NCBI GenBank assembly: GCA_963664365.1
Contig: OY761144.1
Coordinates: 1,550,001 to 1,614,000, forward strand
Reading direction: 5' to 3'
Source of the DNA: VXRN01 sp963664365
GTDB lineage: Bacteria; Chloroflexota; Dehalococcoidia; Lucifugimonadales; UBA1123
Length of the DNA: 64,000 nucleotides
The notes under the pieces were generated by a model. That model searched no databases and had not been told where the DNA came from. It saw only the letters and a program-made list of their open reading frames with translations. Below, piece by piece: positions 32,747 through 41,939 of this stretch (its first letter is position 1; every line of letters begins with the position of its first letter). Position numbers and translations under genes: made by a program.

Positions 32747-34723
32747 TTGCCAGAGTTTCAGATAGTCTCGGACTTCGCGCCGACGGGAGACCAGCCCGAA
32801 GCGGTGGACCAGGTGGTGGCCGGGATACAAAAGGGCATGGTCCACCAGTCCCTGATGGGTGTGACGGGCAGCGGCAAGACGTTCACGATGGCGAACGTTG
32901 TCGAGCGCGTCCAGCGCCCGACATTGGTCATCGCCCACAACAAGACCCTCGCGGCGCAACTCGCGACCGAGTTCAAGGAGTTCTTCCCGTACAACGCGGT
33001 CGAGTACTTCGTCAGCTACTACGACTACTATCAGCCGGAAGCCTATATCCCGCGTACCGATCTGTACATAGAGAAGGACGCGGACATCAACGAGGAGTTG
33101 GACAAACTCAGACACGCGGCCACGCGCGCGCTGTTGACGCGGCGGGACGTGCTGATCGTGGCGTCGGTGTCGTGCATCTTCGGTCTGGGGTCGCCGGAGG
33201 AGTATCAGGGCTTCATGGCCCACGTGCGCAGAGGCGAGATACGCAGTCCGTCGCGGCTGTCGCGGCAGCTAATCGACATGCAGTACGAGCGCAACGACTT
33301 CGACCTCGCGCGAGGGCGGTTCAGAGTCAGGGGGGACACGCTGGAGATTCTGCCCTCGTATGAGAGCGTTGGGGCGCGCATCGAGTTTTGGGGGGACGAG
33401 GTCGAGCGGATCGTAGAACTCGATCCGCTGACCGGCGAGATCCTGGCGGAACGGGACAGCATAGACATCTACCCGGCCAAACACTTCGTCACCTCACAAG
33501 AGAGGATGCAAGAGGCGCTCGGAAACATCGAGGATGAGCTTGGCGAGCAGCTAGCCGTCCTCAATCGTGAGGGCAAGCTGTTGGAGGCGCAGCGGCTGGA
33601 GCAGCGCACGCGGTATGACATGGAGATGATGCAGGAGACGGGATACTGCGCCGGCGTGGAGAACTACTCGCGTCATCTCGGCGGCCGCGAAGCGGGCAGT
33701 ACGCCATACACCCTTATGGACTACTTCCCCGAGGACTACCTGCTGTTCATAGACGAGTCGCACATGACGCTGCCCCAAGTACGCGGAATGTACAACGGAG
33801 ACCGCGCGCGCAAAGAGGTGCTGGTCGAATACGGCTTCCGACTGCCGTCCGCGCTGGACAACCGGCCGCTCAACTTCGGTGAGTTCGAGCAGTACGTCAA
33901 CCAGGCGGTGTACGTCTCCGCGACGCCGGGGCCGTATGAGTACGAGCATTCTCAGCAGATGGTGGAGCAGGTGATTCGGCCTACCGGACTCACTGACCCG
34001 ATCATAGACGTGAAGCCGACCGAGGGCCAGATAGACGACCTGCTGTACCAGATCAAGCTCAGAGTGGACAGGGGAGAGCGGTGCATCGTTACCACGCTCA
34101 CGAAGCGAATGGCTGAGGAGTTGGCCGACTACCTTCGGGAGATGGGGATTCGGACTCACTATCTGCACTCCGAGATAGACACGCTGGAACGCAGCGAGAT
34201 ACTGCGCGACCTGCGTCTCGGAGTGTACGACGTGATCGTCGGGATCAACCTGTTGAGAGAGGGCCTAGACCTGCCCGAGGTCAGCCTCGTGGCGATCCTC
34301 GACGCGGACAAAGAGGGCTATCTCAGATCGACGACCTCTTTGGTCCAAACGATAGGGCGGGCGGCGCGGCACGTCGAAGGGCACGTCATCATGTACGCCG
34401 ACCGCGTTACGGACTCGATGAAGCGGGCGATAGAAGAGACCGAGAGGCGCCGCGAGATCCAGCAGGTCTATAACCGTGAAAACGGGATAACCCCGCAGAG
34501 CATCCGGAAGACGATTCACGACATAACCGAGCGGGTCAAGGCGGTCGCGGAGACGCGCGAGGCTTACACTGTGGACTCGTCCGACATGCCGAAGGACGAC
34601 ATTCTGCGGCTGATCAAGGACCTCGAATCGCAGATGAAGTCTGCGGCAAAGTCGCTGGAATTCGAGAAGGCCGCGCTGCTGCGGGACCAGATCACCGACC
34701 TAAGAAAAGTCGTGGTGGAGTAG
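32747..34723 (+). CDS. uvrB: Excinuclease ABC subunit UvrB
   Basis: Nucleotide excision repair helicase-like subunit, 658 aa. It has Walker A GVTGSGKTFTMANV, the beta-hairpin YYDYYQPEAYIPRTDLYIEKD, the Walker B region LLFIDESHMTLPQ, motif V/VI text GINLLREGLDLPEV and QTIGRAARH, and a C-terminal UVR domain (LIKDLESQMKSAAKSLEFEKAA) that meets UvrC. TTG 32747 is chosen because AGGAAGG lies 6 bases upstream and MPEFQIVSDFAPTGDQPEA is the usual N-terminus. It has its own promoter and is possibly SOS-controlled like lexA, though no box could be confirmed. Confidence 0.97.
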   Translation: MPEFQIVSDFAPTGDQPEAVDQVVAGIQKGMVHQSLMGVTGSGKTFTMANVVERVQRPTLVIAHNKTLAAQLATEFKEFFPYNAVEYFVSYYDYYQPEAYIPRTDLYIEKDADINEELDKLRHAATRALLTRRDVLIVASVSCIFGLGSPEEYQGFMAHVRRGEIRSPSRLSRQLIDMQYERNDFDLARGRFRVRGDTLEILPSYESVGARIEFWGDEVERIVELDPLTGEILAERDSIDIYPAKHFVTSQERMQEALGNIEDELGEQLAVLNREGKLLEAQRLEQRTRYDMEMMQETGYCAGVENYSRHLGGREAGSTPYTLMDYFPEDYLLFIDESHMTLPQVRGMYNGDRARKEVLVEYGFRLPSALDNRPLNFGEFEQYVNQAVYVSATPGPYEYEHSQQMVEQVIRPTGLTDPIIDVKPTEGQIDDLLYQIKLRVDRGERCIVTTLTKRMAEELADYLREMGIRTHYLHSEIDTLERSEILRDLRLGVYDVIVGINLLREGLDLPEVSLVAILDADKEGYLRSTTSLVQTIGRAARHVEGHVIMYADRVTDSMKRAIEETERRREIQQVYNRENGITPQSIRKTIHDITERVKAVAETREAYTVDSSDMPKDDILRLIKDLESQMKSAAKSLEFEKAALLRDQITDLRKVVVE

Positions 34724-34785
34724 TGCAGGATACGCAGAATGTCTTTGAGACCCACCGAATCAGCCCAAGTCAGGTACGTGAAATA

Positions 34786-36111
34786 TCACGCCGACTTCTG
34801 CTCTGGCTTGGAATCTTCCGTCGTGAGCGTGACGTGGGCGCCGTCGCCCGTCACGAGGAGCACGGGAGACGTTCCCTCGATAGCCCCTGCGTCCACGACG
34901 CACTTCTCGATTCCCTTCGTCCCCGGGACCTCGTACATCACGTCCAACAGGGTCTGTTCGAGGATCGAGCGCAAGCCGCGGGCGCCGGTGTTCTGGGCTA
35001 TCGCGCTCTCGGCGGCGGCCTGCAGCGCTTCGTCGGTGAACACCAGTTGGACGTCGTCCATGCTGAAGAGGGCCTGGTACTGCTTGAGGAATGCGTTCTT
35101 CGGCTCGGTGAGAACGCGGACGAGGTCGGCCTTGTGGAGCGCGTTGAGTCCGACTACGACCGGCAGCCTGCCGACGAACTCCGGAATGAAGCCGTACTCC
35201 ATCAAGTCGTCTCCGTTGACGTGCTGCCTGATCTCGTCGTCCGAGCGCGCGCCCCATTCGCCGATGGCCAGGCTGGGGTTGAATCCGATGCGCTTGCGGT
35301 CTTTGAAGGCGCGCTTTTCGATGATCTCGTTCATGCCCTCGAACGCGCCGCCGCACATGAACAGGATGTTGTCGGTTCGTATCTGAAGGAAGTCCTGGTG
35401 GGGATGTTTGCGTCCGCCCTGCGGCGGAACATTGGCGACGCATCCTTCGATTATCTTCAGCAGCGCCTGCTGGACCCCCTCGCCGGAAACGTCCCGAGTG
35501 ATGGACGGGTTGGAGTTCTTGCGCGCGATCTTGTCGATCTCGTCTATGTAGATGATGCCGTGCTCGGCGCGCGCGATGTCGTAGTTGGCCGCCTGGATGA
35601 GTCCGAGCAGGATGTTTTCGACATCCTCCCCGACGTATCCGGCCTCGGTAAGCGTGGTGGCGTCGGCGATGGCGAAGGGGACCTCAAGGATGTGAGCGAG
35701 GGTCTGGGCGAGGTGGGTCTTGCCTACGCCGGACGGTCCGAGCATGAGGATGTTGGCCTTCTGGAGCTCGACGTCGTCGTCGCGCTTGTTGGACCATATT
35801 CGCTTGTAGTGGTTGTAAACGGCGACGCTGAGGACCTTCTTGGCCTGTTCCTGGCCGACGACGTAGTCGTCTAGCTGACGGTAGATCGCCTTGGGATTGA
35901 GCCCCTTGGCCTTGAAGTTGCCCTTGGGGGTCTGGGCGGAGGACTCCTCCGAGATGATCTGGTCGCAGAGGCCGACGCACTCGTCGCAGATGAATACGCC
36001 GCGGTCATGTCCGGCGATGAGCCGCTTGACCCTGCTCTGCGGTTTGCCGCAGAAGGAGCACTGAAACTCGTTTCTTCCCGTCGGGGGATGCGTTCCGCCT
36101 CGAGTCGTCAA
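34786..36111 (-). CDS. clpX: ATP-dependent Clp protease ATP-binding subunit ClpX
   Basis: AAA+ unfoldase that feeds ClpP, 441 aa. An N-terminal zinc-binding domain (CSFCGKPQ..CDECVGLC) is followed by Walker A GPSGVGKTHLAQTLA, Walker B IIYIDEIDKIA, pore loop GYVGEDVE, sensor regions and the C-terminal small domain (TGARGLRSILEQTLLDVMYE). The ClpP-docking loop IGFNP (the family's IGF) is present. TTG 36111 is used, with GAGG 8 bases upstream; the longer frame reads out of register with clpP. It is last of the tig-clpP-clpX operon. Confidence 0.97.
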   Translation of the reverse strand: MTTRGGTHPPTGRNEFQCSFCGKPQSRVKRLIAGHDRGVFICDECVGLCDQIISEESSAQTPKGNFKAKGLNPKAIYRQLDDYVVGQEQAKKVLSVAVYNHYKRIWSNKRDDDVELQKANILMLGPSGVGKTHLAQTLAHILEVPFAIADATTLTEAGYVGEDVENILLGLIQAANYDIARAEHGIIYIDEIDKIARKNSNPSITRDVSGEGVQQALLKIIEGCVANVPPQGGRKHPHQDFLQIRTDNILFMCGGAFEGMNEIIEKRAFKDRKRIGFNPSLAIGEWGARSDDEIRQHVNGDDLMEYGFIPEFVGRLPVVVGLNALHKADLVRVLTEPKNAFLKQYQALFSMDDVQLVFTDEALQAAAESAIAQNTGARGLRSILEQTLLDVMYEVPGTKGIEKCVVDAGAIEGTSPVLLVTGDGAHVTLTTEDSKPEQKSA

Positions 36112-36140
36112 GTTCTTATCCTCTGGCAGTGTCTGTGTAG

Positions 36141-36758
36141 CTAATCGGCGGCGGCCGGGATGCTGGCAGTTGACAGCACGTCGTCCACGAGGCCGTAGTC
36201 CCTCGCGCCCTCCGCGCTCAGGTAGAAGTCGCGGTCCGAGTCGGTCGCTATTCTGTCGTATGACTGCCCGGTGCGCTCTGAGATGATGTGGCGGATGATG
36301 TCCTGCTGTCTGAGCACCTCGCGGGCCGCGATCTCGATGTCGGAAGCCTGCCCCTGTGCGCCGCCGAGGGCCTGGTGCATGTGGACGGTGGAGTTGGGCA
36401 GCGCGAACCGCTTGCCCGGCGCGCCCGCGCACAGAAGGACGGTCGCCATGCTCGCGGCCATCCCGACGCAGATGGTGGATACGTCGGGGCGGACGAGTTC
36501 CATCGTGTCGTAGATGGCGAGGCCGGCGGGAATGACGCCGCCGGGAGAGTTGATGTAGAGGCTGATGTCCCTCTCGGGATCCTCCCTGTCGAGGTATAGG
36601 AGTTGGGCGATGATGTTGTTGGCGACCTGGTCGTAGATGGCCGAGCCGAGGAAGACGATGCGCTCCTTGAGCAAGAGCGAGTAGATGTCGTAGGCTCTCT
36701 CCCCCCTAGAACCGGTCTCGACGACCATTGGGATAACGTTCTCAGGTCTGTGTATCAT
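36141..36758 (-). CDS. clpP: ATP-dependent Clp protease proteolytic subunit
   Basis: Serine protease subunit, 205 aa. Catalytic Ser103 is in CVGMAASMATVLL, His128 in VHMHQALGG and Asp about 177 in DSDRDFYLSA. The N-terminal VVETGSRGERAYDIYSLLLKERIVFLG is family-standard. ATG 36758 has GGAGG 6 bases upstream and lies 17 bases inside the trigger factor gene, so the two are translationally linked. It forms the ClpXP chamber with the downstream clpX product. Confidence 0.97.
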   Translation of the reverse strand: MIHRPENVIPMVVETGSRGERAYDIYSLLLKERIVFLGSAIYDQVANNIIAQLLYLDREDPERDISLYINSPGGVIPAGLAIYDTMELVRPDVSTICVGMAASMATVLLCAGAPGKRFALPNSTVHMHQALGGAQGQASDIEIAAREVLRQQDIIRHIISERTGQSYDRIATDSDRDFYLSAEGARDYGLVDDVLSTASIPAAAD

Positions 36759-38091
36759 CTTGTGCCTCCATCGCATCCGAGTCGGCGGAGCTTTCCCGGT
36801 CGGATTCAGTATCGGTGTCGTCGGTTGCGCGCTCGCCTTTGGCTATGGAAACGAGCAGATCGACGGTCTTTTCAAACTTGAGTGTCTCTGCCAGCGACTC
36901 GCGTCTCTCGCGGCGTTCCCCGCGACGCATCCGCTGGCCCGCGAAAAGCTGGTTGAACCGCTCGTCCAACTCCGGAGTGGTGACTTCTACGCCTTCGATC
37001 TCAGCGATCTTGCTGATCGCGAATTCGCGTCGTATTCGCCTGTCCGCGCCTTCCTCCGCCTGTTTCAGTGCTTCTTCCTCGGTCGTGCCGAGCGCCGCGA
37101 GGTAGTCATCTCTGAGGATGTTGGACTGTTGGAGAAACCGGTCTTGGTGTGATTGGATGTTTTCGACTTCCTGGTCGAGCAGAATGGGAGGAATCTCGAT
37201 GTCCGTCCTGTCCAGCAGGGTCTCTATCACCTTGTCCTGGTATTCAGCATCGGTCCTGCTCTTGGCGTCGGCAGTCATAGCCTCTTCGACCTGCGCGCGC
37301 AGCGCGTCGAGGTTCTCGAACCCGTCGGGCAGGCCCTGGGCGAACTCGTCGTTGAGCTCGGGCAGGATGCGCTCCTGGACAGTTTTAACCGTGACGGAAA
37401 AAGACGCCTCTTTTCCGGCTATCGAGGCGTCTCTGAAGTCGTCTGGCGCTTCCAGCGTGAAATCTATCTGCTCATTGATCTGGGCGCCGACGATTTCGGC
37501 GGGGAATCCGGGAAGGGGGCTGGAACCCTCTTCGTCGAGGTAGAAGGTGATGTCCTCTCCGGTCCAGACCGGCTCATCATCGACGACGCCGTGAATGTCG
37601 ATGCTGGTGAGGTCTCCGAAGCGCGGCTCACGCTCGACCTCTTCCCACGTGCCGAGGCTCTGCCGGATTTCGTCGATCCGCTCGGATATGTCATCTTCTG
37701 AGATGACGACTTCTTCATAGTCGATGCGGATGGCGCGGTAGTCCCCCAAGTCGAAATCCGGCCTGAGTGGGACGATGGCGCTGAACTGGACGGGGTCGGT
37801 ATCGGCGTCCTCGATCCTGGGGATGCCGACGGCGTCGAGGTCCTGTTCCTCGATCGCCTTGTCGGTCACTTCGATCACCATGCTCTCGAACACTTCGTTC
37901 AGCAGCCCGTCGCGGCCTATGTAGCTCTCGATGACTCGGCGGGGCGCTTTGCCTCTGCGAAAGCCGGGAATGGATACTTGCGGGGATATCCGCCTGTATC
38001 CCTGGTCGAGGTACGGTTCCAAGTCTGAGTCCTCAAGCTCGATGTGGAGCGTGGTCTGGTTGTCCACAACTTCATCTTGAGTGATCTTCAA
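36742..38091 (-). CDS. tig: Trigger factor
   Basis: Ribosome-bound chaperone and prolyl isomerase, 449 aa. The ribosome-binding loop GFRRGKAPRRVIE is the family signature, slightly altered from GFRKGK. A PPIase region follows (FGDLTSIDIHGVVDDEPVWTGED.. to SFSVTVKTVQERILPELNDEFA) with a long helical C-terminus. The acidic, low-complexity tail (DDTDTESDRESSADSD) is longer than usual. It heads the tig-clpP-clpX operon, a standard order. The stop overlaps clpP by 17 bases. Confidence 0.96.
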   Translation of the reverse strand: MKITQDEVVDNQTTLHIELEDSDLEPYLDQGYRRISPQVSIPGFRRGKAPRRVIESYIGRDGLLNEVFESMVIEVTDKAIEEQDLDAVGIPRIEDADTDPVQFSAIVPLRPDFDLGDYRAIRIDYEEVVISEDDISERIDEIRQSLGTWEEVEREPRFGDLTSIDIHGVVDDEPVWTGEDITFYLDEEGSSPLPGFPAEIVGAQINEQIDFTLEAPDDFRDASIAGKEASFSVTVKTVQERILPELNDEFAQGLPDGFENLDALRAQVEEAMTADAKSRTDAEYQDKVIETLLDRTDIEIPPILLDQEVENIQSHQDRFLQQSNILRDDYLAALGTTEEEALKQAEEGADRRIRREFAISKIAEIEGVEVTTPELDERFNQLFAGQRMRRGERRERRESLAETLKFEKTVDLLVSIAKGERATDDTDTESDRESSADSDAMEAQDDTQT

Positions 38092-38132
38092 CGCTGTCTC
38101 CTGCCAACGGGCGCAAGGCCGATACTACAGAT

Positions 38133-38162
38133 AGCATAATGCAGCGCCGTTCCCGATTGCAA
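38133..38162 (-). promoter_or_regulatory. Promoter of tig-clpP-clpX
   Basis: Minus strand TTGCAA (38162-38157), an 18-base spacer and TATGCT (38138-38133), 42 bases before the tig ATG. Confidence 0.5.
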
Positions 38163-38221
38163 AAGTTGGCAGGGTGTGAAGCTGGGCGAGTTTGGTAGGC
38201 GGAGGTTGGGGTGGGGGAGGG

Positions 38222-38251
38222 AGAGGGACCGGTGCAGTGACCGATCCCTCT
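38222..38251 (-). terminator. Terminator-like hairpin after the VWA gene
   Basis: AGAGGGA..CGGT pairs with ACCG..TCCCTCT around a 6-base loop (one mismatch), 26 bases past the stop at 38277. A T/C-rich tail follows on the minus strand. Confidence 0.5.
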
Positions 38252-38276
38252 TGCATATATGCCGGCGTGTCGCGGG

Positions 38277-39887
38277 TTACTGCTGCGACTGTATCTGCTC
38301 GGCCTGGGAGACCAGGGCGGCGAACTCCTCGAAGTCCGGCTCCGAGGGGAGCAGTTTCCGAACGCGGTTCGCTTCTGAGACGACGTTTTGAAGGTTTCCT
38401 TCCTGCGCCCAGTAGCTTTCGCGCAGGATCTCGGCGTACTCGGCCACGACCGCTGCCATTTGGAACCTCGGGGAAGCCTCGGAAAACTCCGGCGCCAGAT
38501 CGCCGCGCTGGAACTCGCGGTTGACCTCGCTGACCTCTCCGGTGTCGGGGTCCTCGTAACGCAGGTACACCGTTCCCAGCGCGCCGTCCGCGTCGTCGTG
38601 CAGCTTGACCTCGTACAGAGCGGTCACGCTGTGGCCCGCTCCGACCTCGCCTGCGTCCACTGAGTCGTCGCGGAAGTCTTCGTCGTCCACGCGGCGGTTC
38701 TCGTATCCGAGCAGCCTGTAGCTTCTGACCACATCGGGGTTGAAGTCCACCTGGACCTTCGTGTCCTTGGCGATATTCTGGAGCGTGCCGACGAGGTCTT
38801 CGACGAAGACGCGGCGCGCCTGGCTCAGCGTATCGACGTAGTGATAAGCGCCGTCGCCGTCGTTGGCAAGCTGTTCCATCAGGACATCGTTGAAGTTGCC
38901 CATGCCGAAGCCGACCGTCGTGAGGGTCACGCCCTCGTCAACGTGCTTCCTGATCTGCTTGAGAATGGAGTCGGGGCCGGTGTTCCCGACGTTGGCGACG
39001 CCGTCGGAAAGGAGAATGACGCGGGTAACGCGCCCGGGTCGCACGCGCTTGGCGGCCATCTCGTAGGCGAGCCGAAGGCCGTCCTCCGCGTAGGTAGAGC
39101 CGCCGGGCTGAAGCTCGTCTATGGCTGCGAGGATGGATCGCTTCTCTGCTCCGTCGGTGGGTTCGAGCAGCGCTGAGCCGATGTCGCCGTAGATGACGAT
39201 TCCGACCTCGTCGGTGGGCCGGAGCTCATCGACGAGCAGCCTGAGAGACCGCTTCACCAGTCCCAAACGGTCCTCGCGGGCCATCGAGCCGGATATGTCT
39301 ATGGCGAAAACCAGTGTTGCGTCCTTGCGCGCGTCTTGGGAGACGGTCTTGCCCTGGAGTCCGACGCGGAGGAGCCAGTGCTTGTCGCCGCCGAACGGGG
39401 AGGGAGAGCCGTCTATGTGAATGGCGAAGGCGTCGTCTTCGGGGGGGCGGTAGTCCTGGTCGAAGTAGTTGATGAACTCCTCGACGCGCACCGAGTCGGG
39501 GTGCGGCAGGTTGCCGTCTTGAACGAAGCGTCTCGCTACTGTGTACGAGGCGGTGTCCACGTCGATCGCGAAAGTTGACAGGTTGTCGTCCTCGGTGTCG
39601 ATGAACGGGTTTACGCCGTAGCGCTTGAAGAATGTGAGGTCGTATGCTTCGTCGTTGACGGTTGCCGACCCGCCGATGGTGTTGAATCCCTCGGGTTGGG
39701 CGGTGACGCCTGACTGCTGGACGGGCGCGAGTGCGGCGGGGACCTCGATTTTCTTGATCACTTCCTTCTCGACCACCACGGTCTCGCCGGGGACCTCCGG
39801 CTCTCCGGCGCTGCATGCCGCCAGCGCGATGGCGACCGCGACGGTCAATGCGGCAAGCCCGATCGTTTTCGTAACTCTGCTAATCAT
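38277..39887 (-). CDS. VWA-domain lipoprotein, YfbK-like
   Basis: 536 aa. Signal peptide and lipobox ALAAC are followed by one VPGETVVVEKEV unit and an N-terminal von Willebrand-associated domain (VNPFIDTEDDNLSTFAIDVDTASY). A VWA domain with an intact MIDAS (VFAIDISGSMA; later ILLSDGVANVG) and a DUF3520-type C-terminus (YLGY.NR..EDF..; VNREFQRGDLAPEFSEAS) complete it. It is an exported, metal-dependent adhesion or complex-forming module; the partner is unknown. It is paralogous to the next gene upstream, with a nearly identical leader. GGAGG precedes ATG 39887. Confidence 0.92.
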   Translation of the reverse strand: MISRVTKTIGLAALTVAVAIALAACSAGEPEVPGETVVVEKEVIKKIEVPAALAPVQQSGVTAQPEGFNTIGGSATVNDEAYDLTFFKRYGVNPFIDTEDDNLSTFAIDVDTASYTVARRFVQDGNLPHPDSVRVEEFINYFDQDYRPPEDDAFAIHIDGSPSPFGGDKHWLLRVGLQGKTVSQDARKDATLVFAIDISGSMAREDRLGLVKRSLRLLVDELRPTDEVGIVIYGDIGSALLEPTDGAEKRSILAAIDELQPGGSTYAEDGLRLAYEMAAKRVRPGRVTRVILLSDGVANVGNTGPDSILKQIRKHVDEGVTLTTVGFGMGNFNDVLMEQLANDGDGAYHYVDTLSQARRVFVEDLVGTLQNIAKDTKVQVDFNPDVVRSYRLLGYENRRVDDEDFRDDSVDAGEVGAGHSVTALYEVKLHDDADGALGTVYLRYEDPDTGEVSEVNREFQRGDLAPEFSEASPRFQMAAVVAEYAEILRESYWAQEGNLQNVVSEANRVRKLLPSEPDFEEFAALVSQAEQIQSQQ

Positions 39888-39982
39888 CTTTCACACCTCC
39901 TGCGTTCGCGGTGTCAGGGATTTGCGGGTAAGGCTCGCATTGTGGCCGCGGCCACAATGCGAGCGACTCCGGTTCGCTTGGG

Positions 39983-41791
39983 TCAGCGACTGTACCCTGA
40001 CGCGGCTTTGGGCGACTCAACCGTAATCCAGTCCAGCACGAAGGTGAAGTCCTGATATGAGTCGAGGCCGCCGATGTACTGTTCCACCTGCTGAAGCTCT
40101 TCCTTCAGAATCGAGAGGTCGTACTGCACGTCGTACGGGGCGTTCGGGTAGGGCAGACTGCTGTACCTGTCGGCGGCCAGCGCGACCACTGCGCCGAAGT
40201 GTAGCAGCGCGCCGTCCGTGTCGTTCGACGGCCAGTCATACGGAGCCATTATCTGCGCGTGCTGCCGGTTGGAGTCGTTGCTGACCGGCGTGACCCAGCG
40301 CAGTTCGACGTCGCCGAGGTTCACTATGTCGCCGAATCTCGGGTACTCGGTTGGGCGAAGCTCGTAGAACACTGTCGTGGCCGCGCCCGACGGGATCTCG
40401 GCGAACTCCTTGCGCGCCTGGGTAAAGTTCCGGTCCGCGGTGATGCGGTTCTCGTATCCGACGATGCGCCACGATTCGACGGCATCCGCATTCCATGTTA
40501 CCTGCGCCCGCGTCTGGTCGGCGAAGGGTATGGAGAGCGCAAGCCAGTTCTCGCGGTTGAAGAGCGTCCTTGCCTGTGCGATGTCGTCCAGGTATCGGTA
40601 CCAACCGTTGCCGTGCTGGGCGAGCTGCTCCAGCAGCTTGTCGTTGTAGTTCTCGATGCCTACTCCGATGGTGATGAGACGCAGAGGGTTGCTGGCGTCG
40701 CGGTCTTCGGCGGTCTCCAGTATGGCGAACGGGTCGGTGGCGTCCACGTTGGCGACGCCGTCCGACATCAGGACTATGTAGTTATAGGCCGAGGGGTTTC
40801 TCCGGCGCATGGAGTCGGCCAACTCCACGCCGAGGTTCAATCCCGCCTGAACGTTCGTTGACCCTCTGGGCTTCAACTGGTCGATGGACCGTCTGACATC
40901 ACTCGAATCCGGCCTCTCGCTTTCCACGGTGAGACTGCCCACGACGTCATTGGTGAAGTGGACTACTGAAATGAGATCGTCGCGGCTGAGGCTTCGGCGG
41001 ATGCTGTCGGCGGCCGCGCGCGCAATCTCCACTCTGTTGCCTTCGCGCATGGAGCCGGATGCGTCCAGAACGAGGGTCACGTTGAGCGGCCTGCCCTCGT
41101 CACGCAGTTCCGGGGCTTGGAATCCGATGCGCGCCAGAAGCAGTTCGCTGTCCAGGGGATGAGGCATGACATCCGTGTGTATGGCGAAACTGTCACCCCT
41201 CGACGGCTGCTTGTAGCCGTAGTTGAAAGCGTTCACCCACTCTTCGGAGCGCACCGAGTCGGGCTCGACGTCGTAACCCGCCCTTGCCCAGTTGAGCGCA
41301 AGCTGGAACGACGTGCGGTCGGTGTCGAGGCTGAATGTGGAGACGCTGTCCTGGGTCGTGCGGACGGCGGCGGTGCGTTGATTGTCCTCGAACGTGGTCG
41401 CGGACGGCTGACTTGGCGATGCCGGCTGGGACGGCGGCGGCGCGGCTTGAGGGGCAGCCTGCGCAACGGGCGCCTCTTTGACGACAACGGTGTGGACCTC
41501 ACCGGGTACTTCGACGCTCTTGACGACCTCTTTCTCCACTACGACGGTCTCACCCGGAACCTCTACCTCTACTATCTTCTCGACCACCACAGTCTCACCC
41601 GGAACCTGCACCTCTTTGATGACCTCTTTCTCCACTACGACGGTCTCACCGGGTACCTCTACCACCTTCTCGACCACGATGGTCTCACCGGGTACCTCCA
41701 CCACTTCACTGGAGCCGCATGCCGCCAGCGCAATGGCGAGCGCGAATGCCAGTGTGACGGGCCAAATCGTTCTTGTAACTCTGCTAATCAT
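39983..41791 (-). CDS. VWA-domain lipoprotein with VPGET repeat linker
   Basis: 602 aa. Lipobox ALAAC is followed by about five VPGET-type units (VEVPGETIVVEKV..) and an Ala/Pro-rich spacer. The VWA-associated N-domain (STFSLDTDRTSFQLALNW) precedes a VWA domain with MIDAS (LVLDASGSMREGNR; IVLMSDGVANVD) and a DUF3520-like end. ATG 41791 has AGGAGG 8 bases upstream; the open frame to 41884 is not needed. It is a close paralogue of the gene at 38277: the 37 bases ahead of both starts (CACCTCCTGCGTTCGCGGTG..) are essentially identical. A tandem duplication is therefore recent relative to the proteins' divergence, or the leader is under selection. Confidence 0.92.
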   Translation of the reverse strand: MISRVTRTIWPVTLAFALAIALAACGSSEVVEVPGETIVVEKVVEVPGETVVVEKEVIKEVQVPGETVVVEKIVEVEVPGETVVVEKEVVKSVEVPGEVHTVVVKEAPVAQAAPQAAPPPSQPASPSQPSATTFEDNQRTAAVRTTQDSVSTFSLDTDRTSFQLALNWARAGYDVEPDSVRSEEWVNAFNYGYKQPSRGDSFAIHTDVMPHPLDSELLLARIGFQAPELRDEGRPLNVTLVLDASGSMREGNRVEIARAAADSIRRSLSRDDLISVVHFTNDVVGSLTVESERPDSSDVRRSIDQLKPRGSTNVQAGLNLGVELADSMRRRNPSAYNYIVLMSDGVANVDATDPFAILETAEDRDASNPLRLITIGVGIENYNDKLLEQLAQHGNGWYRYLDDIAQARTLFNRENWLALSIPFADQTRAQVTWNADAVESWRIVGYENRITADRNFTQARKEFAEIPSGAATTVFYELRPTEYPRFGDIVNLGDVELRWVTPVSNDSNRQHAQIMAPYDWPSNDTDGALLHFGAVVALAADRYSSLPYPNAPYDVQYDLSILKEELQQVEQYIGGLDSYQDFTFVLDWITVESPKAASGYSR

Positions 41792-41939
41792 CTTGTACAC
41801 CTCCTGCGTTCGCGGTGTCAGGGATTTGCGGGTCAGTCCCGCCGTGTCCGCGTCCACACCAGCATCGCACCGAATGGTGTACACTCCCCACTACGGATGT
41901 GTCTCATTCAGTGAGTTTAGCGTATCGGGAATGTAACAG

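Noticed and set aside
34723..35874. Long + strand frame opposite clpX
   Set aside because: The minus strand encodes a complete ClpX; the + frame is a composition artefact.
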